Positions 19,663 through 29,700 of a stretch of 64,000 nucleotides of DNA are shown one piece after another (positions within the stretch are counted from its first letter, which is position 1; each line of letters starts with the position of its first letter). The notes under the pieces were generated by a model. It worked only from the letters and a program-made list of their open reading frames with translations. It was not told the origin of the DNA and searched no databases. The translations under genes and the position numbers were made by a program. The stretch lies in the NCBI RefSeq assembly GCF_019599275.1, contig NZ_JAHZTD010000002.1, positions 558,001-622,000 of the forward strand, written 5' to 3'. Source of the stretch: Hymenobacter sp. HSC-4F20. GTDB taxonomy: Bacteria; Bacteroidota; Bacteroidia; Cytophagales; Hymenobacteraceae.

Positions 19663-20943
19663 TTATGCAGGTCGCCACTCAAGCTCCGTTGTTGAAGCAG
19701 GCTTGCTACCCTCTAAGCTTAATAGCAGAAAGAAGAGGGCGAAAGCCAGACCGATCTGAGTTTCAAGAGTGTACTCTACCAGAAAGGATAACGTCACAAT
19801 GCTATATTGTACGAATAATAAAGGGGCGTACCGTGGCCAAATGTTCAGGCCAGCATAATAAAAACCGATTACAAAGAGCAGCAGCCCGAGCATTCCGAAC
19901 GCCACCGTAGAGTATAAATACTGGTTGTGAGGTTGGATGTACGCTTCTGGCTGGATAGTGGGGTAGTCTTGGCGGTAGTACTTAGCCATCTCCGCGTCTA
20001 TATCCGCTTTACCTACCCCTACCCAAGGGTTATCCTGAATTACTTTCAGAGCTACCTTATAGGAGTACACCCGTCCTACTAAAGAGTAGTTGTTCGCTGA
20101 AGCAGTATGTTCTACCTGCCCTACATCTTCTCGGGTATTAGCCGACTTATTGCGAAAAGTGGGAAAGCAGGCGTAGCTCAGCGCAGGTAACACCACTAAG
20201 CTTGCAGCTACTGCTATAGCTTGACGGTACTGCCGTTGCTTCACTACCAGCCACAAACAGGCCATGCCGCCCAGAAAATAGAAAGTTACGAGGCCACTTC
20301 TTACGGCTAGTATATGCTGGTAGAGGGCTAGGAACGCTAATCCTATAATAAGCCATTTTTGCCTCGCTCCTATCACACTTCGGTGTACTACTAACAGTGT
20401 TCCAGCAGCGATGGACAAGGTTATAAGTAAGCTAAATCGGATATGGTCAGGCTCTGTGGGCATGACCTTTGAGTGCAGATACATTTCATTGATCTGCTCA
20501 AAATGCAGCAAGTAATTACCGGTGCTCAACAGTGCTGCTACAATGGTAGCGCCAATCAATACAAGCCACAGGTTACGTAGGTAGGAAGCCGGCAGAGGTG
20601 GAAGCATCCAGAACCCAACTGGCAGAATTACGAAGGGCAGTTGCAATACGACATCCCGTTTGTAAGCCTCCCAATTTGCTGCTGAAGTCAATAAGCCAGA
20701 GCTCAAGTGGATTCCATATACTAGCAAGAATGCGCTATAAGCAACACCATGTGCCCGGGTATATTCTTGTTTATGCAGAAAATAACTCAGGGCACCGCTT
20801 ATTAAAATACCCACCATGCCGATACTGGGCAGCACTCGAAAAAAAGAACTAGTAAATAACCCGATGATAACGCAGCCACAAAAAAAAGTAGCCGCTGCTA
20901 CCAGCCTGGGAAGTGTTAGGATAGAACCTACTGAGGAAGTCAT
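19663..20943 (-). CDS. O-antigen-ligase/polymerase-like membrane protein
   Basis: Multi-spanning membrane protein of 426 residues with about ten hydrophobic helices and one larger periplasmic loop (about residues 270-340). The loop carries the Wzy_C-type pattern: ALKVIQDNPWVGVGKADID and then PHNQYLYSTVAFGMLGL. Members ligate or polymerise surface polysaccharide on the outer face of the inner membrane. A second protein with the same layout lies at 47926-49251. The gene lies between rpsJ and rplC, splitting a usually unbroken ribosomal cluster. It has visibly lower GC than its neighbours, which suggests insertion. The ATG at 20943 is chosen over a GTG six codons earlier. The exact reaction is unknown. 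Confidence 0.8.
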   Translation of the reverse strand: MTSSVGSILTLPRLVAAATFFCGCVIIGLFTSSFFRVLPSIGMVGILISGALSYFLHKQEYTRAHGVAYSAFLLVYGIHLSSGLLTSAANWEAYKRDVVLQLPFVILPVGFWMLPPLPASYLRNLWLVLIGATIVAALLSTGNYLLHFEQINEMYLHSKVMPTEPDHIRFSLLITLSIAAGTLLVVHRSVIGARQKWLIIGLAFLALYQHILAVRSGLVTFYFLGGMACLWLVVKQRQYRQAIAVAASLVVLPALSYACFPTFRNKSANTREDVGQVEHTASANNYSLVGRVYSYKVALKVIQDNPWVGVGKADIDAEMAKYYRQDYPTIQPEAYIQPHNQYLYSTVAFGMLGLLLFVIGFYYAGLNIWPRYAPLLFVQYSIVTLSFLVEYTLETQIGLAFALFFLLLSLEGSKPASTTELEWRPA

Positions 20944-21039
20944 GCAGTGAAGTAAGAACACCAGTCGCTAAGGCGGGGCTATACAACCTAAGCTCAGCTA
21001 TAGAGCAGAGCCTTTACCTTAGGCACAAGTTGCAACGAA

Positions 21040-21085
21040 TAAAAAGAAAACGCCCCACCGGCTCCGAAGAACCAGTGGGGCGTTT
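21040..21085 (-). terminator. Intrinsic terminator after rpsJ
   Basis: An 11-bp GC-rich stem AAACGCCCCAC with its complement and a partly paired inner loop is followed on the minus strand by a T-rich run. It ends the rpsL-rpsG-fusA-rpsJ unit, which supports rplC having its own promoter. Confidence 0.88.
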
Positions 21086-21111
21086 CTCTATTCAGTTGAA
21101 GCAGTAAGTCT

Positions 21112-21417
21112 TCAGACTTTGATTTCAACGTCTACGCCGCTGGGCAGTTCCAGCTTCATTAGAGCGTCTACCGTCTTCGATGAAGTCGAGTAGATGTCCA
21201 CGAGGCGCTTGTAGGTGCAGAGCTGGAATTGCTCGCGCGACTTCTTGTTCACGTGGGGCGAACGAAGTACGGTGAACTTCTCCTTATCGGTCGGCAGCGG
21301 AATGGGGCCGCTTACGATAGCGCCCGTAGCCTTTACCGCCTTCACAATCTTCTCCGACGATTTGTCCACTAGGTTGTGGTCGTAGGATTTCAGTTTGATG
21401 CGAATTTTCTGGTTCAT
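21112..21417 (-). CDS. rpsJ: 30S ribosomal protein uS10
   Basis: Small-subunit protein of 101 residues that also serves as NusE in transcription antitermination with NusB. It begins [20 protein letters not shown] and has the [20 protein letters not shown] and KSREQF segments. It follows fusA by 21 bases and ends the str cluster. In many genomes it heads the S10 operon; here a terminator and a foreign-looking gene separate it from rplC. Confidence 0.98.
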   Translation of the reverse strand: MNQKIRIKLKSYDHNLVDKSSEKIVKAVKATGAIVSGPIPLPTDKEKFTVLRSPHVNKKSREQFQLCTYKRLVDIYSTSSKTVDALMKLELPSGVDVEIKV

Positions 21418-21438
21418 GTCTGTAATGAGGAAGCGGTA

Positions 21439-23580
21439 TTAGCGGATGGCGTTACCCTTTTGCTTAGCGATGATGCCTTCAGCCAAGTTCGTGGGAACCT
21501 GGTCGTAGTGCGAGAAGGTCAGCGAGGCCGAAGCACGACCCGATGTAATGGTACGCAGCGAGGTTACGTAGCCGAACAGTTCCGACAGCGGAACGTCAGC
21601 CTTCACCACGTTAGCACCGCCTTTGGTGTCCATGCCTTTCATGATACCCCGACGACGGTTCAAGTCACCGGTTACCGAACCCGTGTACTCATCCGGCGTT
21701 ACTACCTCTACAGCCATGATGGGCTCGAGGAGCTTCGGACCAGCTTGCTTAGCAGCTTCGCGGAAACCACCACGGGCAGCGAGTTCGAATGACAGAGCAT
21801 CCGAGTCAACGTCGTGGTAGGAACCGAAGAACAGACGCACGCGCATGTTGTCAACCGGGAAGCCAGCCAGCGGGCCGTTCTTCATAGCTTCTTCGAAACC
21901 TTTCTGAACCGGAGCGATGAATTCGCGGGGGATAACACCACCCGTGATGTCGTTCACGAATTCCAGGCCGGGCTTCTCAGGGTCGGTTTCTTTCGGGCCC
22001 AGTTCGAACACGATGTCACCGAACTTACCACGACCACCGGTCTGCTTCTTGTATGTCTCGCGGTGCTCAACCTTCTTAGTGAGAACCTCTTTGTACGCTA
22101 CCTGAGGAGCACCCTGGTTGATTTCCACCTTGAATTCACGACGCATACGGTCGATGATGATTTCGAGGTGAAGCTCACCCATACCACGCAGTACCGTCTG
22201 GCCAGTTTCCTGGTCGGTTTGTACCACGAGGGTGGGGTCTTCTTCTACGAGTTTGGCAATAGCCATACCCATCTTATCCACGTCAGCCTGAGTTTTCGGC
22301 TCAATAGCGTAACCGATAACAGGCTCGGGGAACGACATCGACTCCAGTACTACGCGCGACTTCTCGTCGGTCAGCGTGTCACCGGTTTTGATGTCTTTGA
22401 AACCCACGCCAGCAGCAATGTCACCAGCCTGGATTTTGTCGATAGGGTTCTGCTTGTTAGAGTGCATCTGCATCAGGCGCGAGATACGCTCCTTCTTGCC
22501 AGTGCGGTTGTTGAACACATACGAGCCAGCATCGAGCTGACCGCTGTAGCAACGGAAAAAGCACAGACGACCTACGAAGGGGTCGGTAGCAATTTTGAAC
22601 GCCAGAGCGGTGAAAGGCTCGTCGTTGTCGGGGTGACGCTCTACTTCCTCGCCGGTGTCAGGGTTGGTACCCATGATGGCAGGCATGTCGAGCGGCGAAG
22701 GCAGGTAAGCCATTACCGCGTCCAGCATCGACTGTACACCCTTGTTTTTGAAGGCTGAACCGCACATTACCGGCGAGAACTTCATGTCGATAACCGCCTT
22801 GCGGATTACCGTCATCATCTCTTCGCGGGTGATGGAGTCCGGATCGTCGAAGAATTTCTCCATCAACGTATCGTCGTACTCGGCTACGCTTTCTACGAGC
22901 TTCTCACGCCACTCGGCAACCGTATCCACGAGGTCCTCGGGAACCGGAATTTCCTTGTAGGTTTTGCCCTGGGTTTCGTCATCCCACACGATGGCTTTGC
23001 CAGTCAGCAGGTCAACTACGCCTTTGAAGGTGTCTTCAGCGCCAATCGGAATCTGCAGAGGCACGGGGTTAGCGCCCAGTTTCTCTTTGATTTCCGTTAC
23101 AGCCTTGAAGAAGTCAGCACCAGCGCGGTCCATCTTGTTCACGAAGCAGATGCGCGGCACTTTGTATTTGTCAGCCTGACGCCAAACGGTTTCCGACTGC
23201 GGCTCCACGCCCGAAACGGCGCAGAACAGAGCCACGGCACCGTCCAGAACACGCAGCGAACGTTCCACCTCTACGGTGAAGTCCACGTGACCGGGAGTGT
23301 CGATCAGGTTGATTTTGTATTGCTTGGTCTCCGGAGTCGGGTCGCCCTGTACGGTCGGATAGTTCCAGAAGGTAGTAGTAGCGGCCGACGTGATGGTGAT
23401 ACCACGCTCCTGCTCCTGCTCCATCCAGTCCATCGTGGCGGCACCTTCGTGCACTTCCCCGATTTTGTGGGTTTTACCGGTGTAGTAGAGAATGCGCTCC
23501 GACGTGGTGGTCTTACCAGCGTCGATGTGCGCCATAATCCCGATGTTCCGGAGGTATTGCAGATCTTTATTAACAGCCAT
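21439..23580 (-). CDS. fusA: Elongation factor G
   Basis: Translocase GTPase of 713 residues, cytosolic. G1 motif is [13 protein letters not shown] (17-29), with [20 protein letters not shown] (G3) and [10 protein letters not shown] (G4). Domains II to V follow, including the IV/V segment [20 protein letters not shown] and the C-terminal [19 protein letters not shown]. Length and motifs are those of the classical EF-G rather than the EF-G2 or tetracycline-resistance paralogs. The 106-base gap to rpsG contains a possible long-range stem (23599-23613 with 23660-23674). Confidence 0.98.
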   Translation of the reverse strand: MAVNKDLQYLRNIGIMAHIDAGKTTTSERILYYTGKTHKIGEVHEGAATMDWMEQEQERGITITSAATTTFWNYPTVQGDPTPETKQYKINLIDTPGHVDFTVEVERSLRVLDGAVALFCAVSGVEPQSETVWRQADKYKVPRICFVNKMDRAGADFFKAVTEIKEKLGANPVPLQIPIGAEDTFKGVVDLLTGKAIVWDDETQGKTYKEIPVPEDLVDTVAEWREKLVESVAEYDDTLMEKFFDDPDSITREEMMTVIRKAVIDMKFSPVMCGSAFKNKGVQSMLDAVMAYLPSPLDMPAIMGTNPDTGEEVERHPDNDEPFTALAFKIATDPFVGRLCFFRCYSGQLDAGSYVFNNRTGKKERISRLMQMHSNKQNPIDKIQAGDIAAGVGFKDIKTGDTLTDEKSRVVLESMSFPEPVIGYAIEPKTQADVDKMGMAIAKLVEEDPTLVVQTDQETGQTVLRGMGELHLEIIIDRMRREFKVEINQGAPQVAYKEVLTKKVEHRETYKKQTGGRGKFGDIVFELGPKETDPEKPGLEFVNDITGGVIPREFIAPVQKGFEEAMKNGPLAGFPVDNMRVRLFFGSYHDVDSDALSFELAARGGFREAAKQAGPKLLEPIMAVEVVTPDEYTGSVTGDLNRRRGIMKGMDTKGGANVVKADVPLSELFGYVTSLRTITSGRASASLTFSHYDQVPTNLAEGIIAKQKGNAIR

Positions 23581-23686
23581 TGCTTTTTTTGTGACGGAGG
23601 GACTTTAGTAGTTGAGCTCGTAGAACGCGAAAATCTCTTTTCTCATTCCCGAAGCCGGCAACTTCTAAAGCCCCTGCGAGGTCTGA

Positions 23687-24154
23687 TTAGAAGCGGAAGT
23701 GCGAGAAGGCCTTGTTGGCTTCTGCCATCCGGTGCGTGTCGTCCTTTTTCTTCACGGCAGCACCTTCACCTTTGGCTGCGGCAATGATTTCGCCAGCCAG
23801 CTTGTCCTTCATGGTTTTCTCACCACGACGACGAGCGTATTGGATCAGCCACTTCGAGCCAACGGCAATACGACGGTCCGGACGAACCTCGGTGGGCACC
23901 TGGAAGGTAGCGCCACCTACGCGGCGGCTTTTCACCTCCACGGTCGGCATTACGTTGTTCAGGGCTTTGCGCCACATTTCCAGGCCGCTTTCCTTGGTGC
24001 GCTGCTCAACAAGCTCGCAGGCATCGTAGAAAATGGTGTAGGCCAGGTTTTTCTTCCCGTCGTACATCATGTAGTTGACGAAACGGGTTACCAGCGTCTC
24101 CTTGAACTTGGGGTCGGGCAGGAGGATGCGCTTTTTCGGTTTTGACTTTCTCAT
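23687..24154 (-). CDS. rpsG: 30S ribosomal protein uS7
   Basis: Primary 16S rRNA-binding protein of the head, 155 residues. It begins [19 protein letters not shown] and includes [20 protein letters not shown] and the [12 protein letters not shown] end. In E. coli uS7 represses the str operon at the rpsL-rpsG junction. Here the junction is 86 bases and I saw no clear target. Confidence 0.98.
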   Translation of the reverse strand: MRKSKPKKRILLPDPKFKETLVTRFVNYMMYDGKKNLAYTIFYDACELVEQRTKESGLEMWRKALNNVMPTVEVKSRRVGGATFQVPTEVRPDRRIAVGSKWLIQYARRRGEKTMKDKLAGEIIAAAKGEGAAVKKKDDTHRMAEANKAFSHFRF

Positions 24155-24240
24155 GGGAGTAGAAATGAGCGACGGACAGCAGGCAACGGACTAAGAACCA
24201 TTTGCTAGCCGGCGCCGGGCGCTGCCGCCCTCGTTTTCAA

Positions 24241-24669
24241 TTACTTTTTCTTGCCGGGTGCGGGTTTGCCACCTTTGCCAGCTGCGGGAGCCTGGCCGGG
24301 CTTCGGACGCTTCGCGCCATACTTGGAACGACGCTGCAGACGGCCGTTTACGCCGGCGGTGTCAAGAGCGCCACGGATGATGTGGTAACGTACGCCGGGA
24401 AGGTCTTTCACACGGCCACCACGGATCAGCACGATGCTGTGCTCCTGCAGGTTGTGGCCTTCACCAGGGATGTAGGCGTTAACTTCTTTGCCGTTGGTCA
24501 GGCGCACGCGGGCAACTTTACGCATAGCCGAGTTCGGCTTCTTAGGCGTGGTGGTGTACACACGGGTGCAAACGCCACGGCGCTGCGGGCACGAATCAAG
24601 GGCCGGCGACTTCGACTTGGTCGTCAGCTTCTCGCGGCCTTTTCGTACTAACTGGTTGATAGTAGGCAT
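24241..24669 (-). CDS. rpsL: 30S ribosomal protein uS12
   Basis: Decoding-centre protein of 142 residues. The core is canonical: [20 protein letters not shown], Lys43 in [10 protein letters not shown] and the second streptomycin-relevant Lys in [13 protein letters not shown], so no resistance substitution is evident. After the normal end at about residue 125 comes a 17-residue Pro/Gly/Lys tail ([15 protein letters not shown]). It is the first gene of the str cluster and has a clear promoter. Confidence 0.98.
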   Translation of the reverse strand: MPTINQLVRKGREKLTTKSKSPALDSCPQRRGVCTRVYTTTPKKPNSAMRKVARVRLTNGKEVNAYIPGEGHNLQEHSIVLIRGGRVKDLPGVRYHIIRGALDTAGVNGRLQRRSKYGAKRPKPGQAPAAGKGGKPAPGKKK

Positions 24670-24717
24670 CTACGGTATGTTTTGTCAAGGAGGGTTCTCT
24701 CCCAAAAATTAGGCTTG

Positions 24718-24749
24718 CAAAGGTAGAGAAGTCAGGGTGAAATAGCAAA
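24718..24749 (-). promoter_or_regulatory. Consensus Bacteroidota promoter for rpsL
   Basis: On the minus strand TTTG is followed by exactly 20 bases and then TACCTTTG, a full match to the TTTG-N19-21-TAnnTTTG promoter of the primary sigma factor of Bacteroidota. The implied start is about 40 bases before rpsL. Confidence 0.82.
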
Positions 24750-24858
24750 CGGGTTGAAAGAGTTAATTTTATGGCAACCGGCAGCGTCTTTTCCAATGGC
24801 AACAACTTGGCTTGTTTCCTTTCTATCAGCTACTTCTCCCTCTACCCTCTTGCAAGCT

Positions 24859-25743
24859 TTAGACGTCTAAATGGGGTAGGCGCCAGCGCTGCCCCGTGAG
24901 CTTACGAAGCGTCCGGCGCCAACCTGGCAGGTTGCGGTAGGCTAGTTCTTCTTGATGAAGTCTCGGTAACTCTAGCTGATGCAAGCGCGCTAGTAGCTCG
25001 GTAGGGCTTTGACTGCCATATTTGGCGAAGACCTGGACAAGAGCCGGGCGAGCCTCTTTCAGATTCCAATAGTGCCATAGGTATTGGGGCACGTCGGCAA
25101 TAGGCCCTTCGGCAGCAAAGCGTAAGCTGAAAGCTAGCTGCTCCATCATATGCTTGTTGTAAGTGGCATATAACTGCTCAGCTAAGCTCATAACTTCCTG
25201 CAGTAGGTAGGCTTTGTCGCTACGCAGGGCTATAACGCCGGAGTTAAATAACTCCGTTTCGGCCGTCACCCGGAAGACATGGCCTGCTACCTCCCATTGG
25301 TGAGCTTTCAGGTGCCGGTATACTTTGCGGCTAAGTGTGTTCCCGCTGATGAGCCTGCCTTCGTTCTGATGCATGTAGAAGTGGCCGGCCGCTATAGAAG
25401 CAAACAATGATGCCGGGTCGCGCCGCCAGATGGTATCCGTATCCAGGAATAGCAGATTGCCGGGGTAATGAGTTGCAGCATGCTCCAATACGCCAATCTT
25501 GAGCAGATACACCTTGTTGGCGGCGCCCCGCCACGCTTGCCACTGTTCCGGGCTTACGGGGGGGTAGTAAATAGCAGCCCGATTTCCCAGCATCTGCTGA
25601 AAAGCAGATGTTTGATCGGTGTATACCAGTATCTGGGTGTCAGATGCCGGAATGCCTACCTGCTCATAGTATGAAAGGATACTGTAGCAAGCCTCGCAAC
25701 GAATGGCTTCCGAGCCGTAGGCCAGATAAATCAGGTAGTTCAT
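24859..25743 (-). CDS. Probable GT-A-fold glycosyltransferase
   Basis: A 294-residue soluble protein. Residues 1-110 look like a nucleotide-sugar-binding Rossmann-like half ending in NLLFLDTDTIWRRDP, where Asp101-Thr-Asp103 is a DxD metal/sugar-nucleotide motif after a hydrophobic strand. This pattern is typical of GT-A glycosyltransferases that act on surface or intracellular glycans. A later segment (TAETELFNSGVIAL) resembles the acceptor-side loop of glycogenin- and GT8-like enzymes. No signal peptide or membrane helix. It lies between DUF3467 and rpsL with a hairpin upstream. Donor and acceptor are unknown. Confidence 0.65.
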   Translation of the reverse strand: MNYLIYLAYGSEAIRCEACYSILSYYEQVGIPASDTQILVYTDQTSAFQQMLGNRAAIYYPPVSPEQWQAWRGAANKVYLLKIGVLEHAATHYPGNLLFLDTDTIWRRDPASLFASIAAGHFYMHQNEGRLISGNTLSRKVYRHLKAHQWEVAGHVFRVTAETELFNSGVIALRSDKAYLLQEVMSLAEQLYATYNKHMMEQLAFSLRFAAEGPIADVPQYLWHYWNLKEARPALVQVFAKYGSQSPTELLARLHQLELPRLHQEELAYRNLPGWRRTLRKLTGQRWRLPHLDV

Positions 25744-25805
25744 TGGGTAAAGATAACAGACTTAAGCGCAGCCTTTGGAAAGCTCACAAATAAGACATAA
25801 AGAAG

Positions 25806-25838
25806 TAAGGGCTTTTATCTTCCCGATAAAAGCCCTTA
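25806..25838 (-). terminator. Intrinsic terminator after the DUF3467 gene
   Basis: A perfect 14-bp stem TAAGGGCTTTTATC and its complement has a five-base loop, 22 bases past the DUF3467 stop. The T content after it is moderate. It separates the rpoC-linked genes from the glycosyltransferase. Confidence 0.78.
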
Positions 25839-25860
25839 TTCGCGTATGATTTTTCCTAGT

Positions 25861-26208
25861 TTAAGCCTCGCCTACCTTACCCCCGAACCCCATAGGGTAC
25901 AGTGGGCCGTCGTTGGGTTGCTGCTTGATGGTGCCGTTGGCTTGCTCGAACCGCTCAATGTTCTCATTCAAGGCCGCTACCAAACGCTTGGCGTGCTCCG
26001 GAGTAAGAATGATGCGCGACTTCACCTTGGCCTTGGGCAGGCCGGGCATCAGGCGGATGAAGTCAATGACAAACTCGCTGTTGCTGTGCGCAATCATGGC
26101 GAGGTTGGCGTACTCGCCCTCGGCAATTTCCTCCGACAGCTCGATGCTGATGGCGTTGGGGTCCTGGGGTTGGGTAGCGTCAGCTTCGGGTTGGGTTGGT
26201 TGGTTCAT
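25861..26208 (-). CDS. DUF3467 family protein
   Basis: Small acidic protein of 115 residues. After a Gln/Pro/Asp-rich N-terminus (1-20), the conserved part reads ELSEEIAEGEYANLAMIAHS, then FVIDFIRLMPGLPKAKVKSR and ILTPEHAKRLVAALNENI, which matches DUF3467. The function of this family is not established. It is found near rpoC in other Bacteroidota as far as I recall, which may hint at a link with transcription. It lies 29 bases after a small membrane protein gene and ends in a terminator. Confidence 0.85.
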   Translation of the reverse strand: MNQPTQPEADATQPQDPNAISIELSEEIAEGEYANLAMIAHSNSEFVIDFIRLMPGLPKAKVKSRIILTPEHAKRLVAALNENIERFEQANGTIKQQPNDGPLYPMGFGGKVGEA

Positions 26209-26237
26209 GTTGTCTTACTATTTGTTTTAGGGCAGGG

Positions 26238-26618
26238 TTATGACCGCTTTTGGACAAGTTCTTTGAGGGTTTTGTAGCTAATCAGATAGGCAGCGAGAAT
26301 AAGCCCCATCAAGATCAAAATACCTATTGGTCCTACATAGAAGAATACTACAGGAAGAATTATCACACCTGATACATTATCCAATAAACTATTCTGGCTA
26401 AAACTGACATCATACCCGAAACCTATTAGAATAAAATATAAGACGAACAATGTAGCCCATATTCCAGGAATCAAGAGTAAAAATAGCCATGCTCGGCTCA
26501 CAGCACTTTCAGCTTTTCTACATGCATTGGAAAGCTTTACACTTTCGATTAGGAAGATAGCCTTACTTATCATCCATAGAGTGAAGTGTATTAATCTCCA
26601 GATACTGTTCTTTCTCAT
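26238..26618 (-). CDS. Small membrane protein of unknown function
   Basis: A 126-residue protein I do not recognise. Three hydrophobic segments lie at about 43-66, 80-95 and 96-114, with a basic N-terminus (MRKNSIWRLIHF) and a basic C-terminus (KTLKELVQKRS). The coding DNA is clearly richer in A and T than every neighbour, and codon choice differs (many Ile, Leu and Asn codons ending in A or T), a sign of recent gain. It sits between rpoC and DUF3467; the ATG start and short gap to DUF3467 suggest co-transcription. Confidence 0.6.
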   Translation of the reverse strand: MRKNSIWRLIHFTLWMISKAIFLIESVKLSNACRKAESAVSRAWLFLLLIPGIWATLFVLYFILIGFGYDVSFSQNSLLDNVSGVIILPVVFFYVGPIGILILMGLILAAYLISYKTLKELVQKRS

Positions 26619-26655
26619 AAGAATAGATTTACAGTAGGTGTCACGTTCAAGTGAA

Positions 26656-26697
26656 GTTATAAAAGAAAAAGCCGACCAGATTTCTCCGGTCGGCTTC
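26656..26697 (-). terminator. Intrinsic terminator after rpoC
   Basis: A 9-bp stem AAGCCGACC with its complement is extended inward beyond one mismatch and followed on the minus strand by a run of T. It begins 22 bases past the rpoC stop and ends the long tRNA-Trp-secE-to-rpoC unit. Confidence 0.88.
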
Positions 26698-26718
26698 TCC
26701 TATTTAATCAACATCAGA

Positions 26719-29700
26719 TTACTCCGATACCGACTCGCGGCGCGAGGCGCGGGCGGGACGCTTGGTAGGAGCCGCCGCTTCCTCGGTCTTGGCAGCCTGT
26801 TGGGCTTCCAACTCTTCCTTCGAGCCGACGATCTGACGCGTGTACTCGCGCAGACCGGTACCGGCCGGGATGAGGTGACCTACGATTACGTTCTCCTTCA
26901 GGCCCAGCAGTTCGTCGGCCTTGCCACGGATGGCAGCTTCCGACAGCACCTTAGTCGTTTCCTGGAAGGAAGCGGCCGAGATGAACGACTGAGTACCCAG
27001 CGAAGCCTGCGTGATACCCTGCAGCGTGGGCCGCGATACGGCCGGCTGGGCATCCCGTACCTGCACCAGCGCAAGGTCACGACGCTTGAGCGACGAGTTC
27101 TCGTCGCGCAGACGGCGGGCCGTTACAATCTGGCCGGGCTTCAGGTTGCTAGAGTCACCAGCATCGGTAACCACCTTCATGTCGATGATGGTATCGTTTT
27201 CCTCCATGAAGGAAATCTTGTCCACCACCTGGTGCTCCAGGAAGGTCGTGTCGCCGGCATCGAGGATAACCACCTTCTGCATCATCTGGCGAACTACCAC
27301 CTCGATGTGCTTGTCGTTGATTTTCACACCCTGCAAGCGGTATACTTCCTGAATCTCGTTCACGAGGTACTCTTGCACCGCGCCCGGACCCTGAATGTTC
27401 AGGATGTCGGTCGGGGTGATGGCACCGTCGGAGAGAGGAGCACCAGCCCGGATGAAGTCGTTGTCCTGCACCAGAATGTGCTTGGACAGCGGCACCATGT
27501 ATTTCTTCTTCACGCCGTCTTTCGACTCCACGAAGATTTCACGGTTACCACGCTTCACCGTACCGTAGGTTACTACCCCATCAATTTCAGCCACAACGGC
27601 CGGGTTCGAGGGGTTACGTGCTTCGAACAGCTCGGTAACGCGGGGCAGACCACCGGTGATGTCGCGGGTTTTGCCCACAGCACGCGGAATCTTGGCCAGA
27701 ATCTGACCAGCCTTGATTTTCTCGCCGTTCTCTACGTTCAAGTGCGAACCTACCGGGATAGAATAGCCCTTTGAGCCTTCCATGTCGCCCTTCTTGCCGG
27801 GGCGAACAATGATGGCCGGGTTCTGATCCTTCGCCTTCGATTCGATAATCACTTTCTCGCGGTGACCGGTCTGTTCGTCCGATTCCTCGCGGTAGGTGAT
27901 GCCTTCGGTGATGGCGTCGTACTGAACGGTACCATCGAACTCGGCCAGAATAACGGCGTTGTAAGGGTCCCAGTTGTTCAGCTCTTGGCCTTTCTCTACC
28001 TCTTGACCTTCGTCAACCAGCAGGAATGAGCCGTAAGGAACGTGGTGGGTGATATACACCTTACCCGTGCCTTTCTCCACGATGCGAATCTCGCCCGAAC
28101 GACCCATTACTACTTTCACCGGCTCGCCATCAGCGTTAGCGGTTTCTACAGTCCGGATGTCTTCAAACTCGATTACACCGTTGAACTTGGCGCGCAGGCT
28201 GGCTTCTACGGCAATGTTAGAAGCCGTACCACCTACGTGGAAGGTACGCAGGGTCAGCTGGGTTCCGGGTTCACCGATAGACTGAGCAGCAATTACGCCT
28301 ACAGCCTCACCTTTCTGTACCATGCGGCCCGACGACAAGTTGCGGCCGTAGCACTTGGCGCAGATACCACGCTTCGATTCGCAGGTCAGCACCGAACGGA
28401 TTTCTACCGATTCAATGCTGGTAGCATCAATACGGCGGGTAATGTCTTCGGTGATTTCCGTACCAGCCGGCAGAATTACTTCGTCGGTCAGCGGATCGAT
28501 GATATCGTGCACGGCTACGCGGCCTAGGATACGCTCAGCCAGCGGCTCTACGATGTCCTCGTTGTCCTTCAGCGCGAAGGTTTCGATACCACGCAGCGTA
28601 CCGCAGTCGTTTTCATTTACGATAACATCCTGCGACACGTCTACCAGACGACGAGTCAGGTAGCCGGCGTCAGCCGTTTTCAGAGCGGTATCGGCCAGAC
28701 CCTTACGGGCACCGTGGGTCGAAATGAAGTACTCGATTACGTCCAGACCTTCTTTGAAGTTCGACAGAATCGGGTTTTCGATAATCTCACCAACCGAACC
28801 CTGTAGCGACTTCTGCGGCTTGGCCATCAGACCCCGCATACCACCGAGCTGACGGATCTGCTCGCGCGAACCACGGGCACCGGAGTGCATCATCATGTAA
28901 ATCGAGTTGAAGCCCTGGTTCTCCTTTTCGAGGCGACCCATGAGGGTTTCAGTGATTTGGTTGTTGATGCGGGTCCAGATGTCGATAACCTGGTTGTAAC
29001 GCTCGTTGTCCGTAATCAGACCCATCTGATAGTTCTGCGTTACGGCAGCTACGTCGGCCTGAGCTTGGGCAATGAGGGCGTCTTTCTCGGCCGGGATGTT
29101 GATATCGCCCAGACCCATCGACAGACCACCTTTGTAAGCCGACTGGAAACCCAGCGTCTTGATGTCGTCGAGGAACTGCGCGGTACGAGCCATACCCGTG
29201 CGCTTGAACACCAGCGAAATGATTTGCTGGAGCTTCTTCTTAGTCAGTAGCTCATCTACGAAACCTACTTCTTCGGGTACCAGCTGGTTAAACAGCACGC
29301 GACCAGCTACCGTCTCGATGATCTTCGTTACGAGGTTATCTTCCTCGTCGCGAACTTTCGTGCGCACCTTAATATAGGCGTGCTTCGAAAGCTGACCTTC
29401 GTTGATGGCAATTACTACCTCTTCATCGGAGTAGAACATACGGCCTTCGCCTTGGATGCTCTCCTCTTCCGTGCTACGCTTGCCTTTGGTCACGTAGTAC
29501 AGACCCAGAACCATGTCCTGCGACGGTACCGCAATGGGCGCGCCGTTGGCGGGGTTCAAGATGTTGTGCGAGGCCAGCATCAGCATAGAGGCTTCCAGAA
29601 TAGCAGCCGGTCCGAGCGGAACGTGCACGGCCATCTGGTCACCGTCAAAGTCAGCGTTGAAGGCCGTACACACCAATGGGTGCAGCTGAATAGCTTTACC

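Noticed and set aside
26638..27774. 378-codon plus-strand frame opposite rpoC
   Set aside because: Antisense shadow; starts within the rpoC terminator region and has no recognisable sequence.
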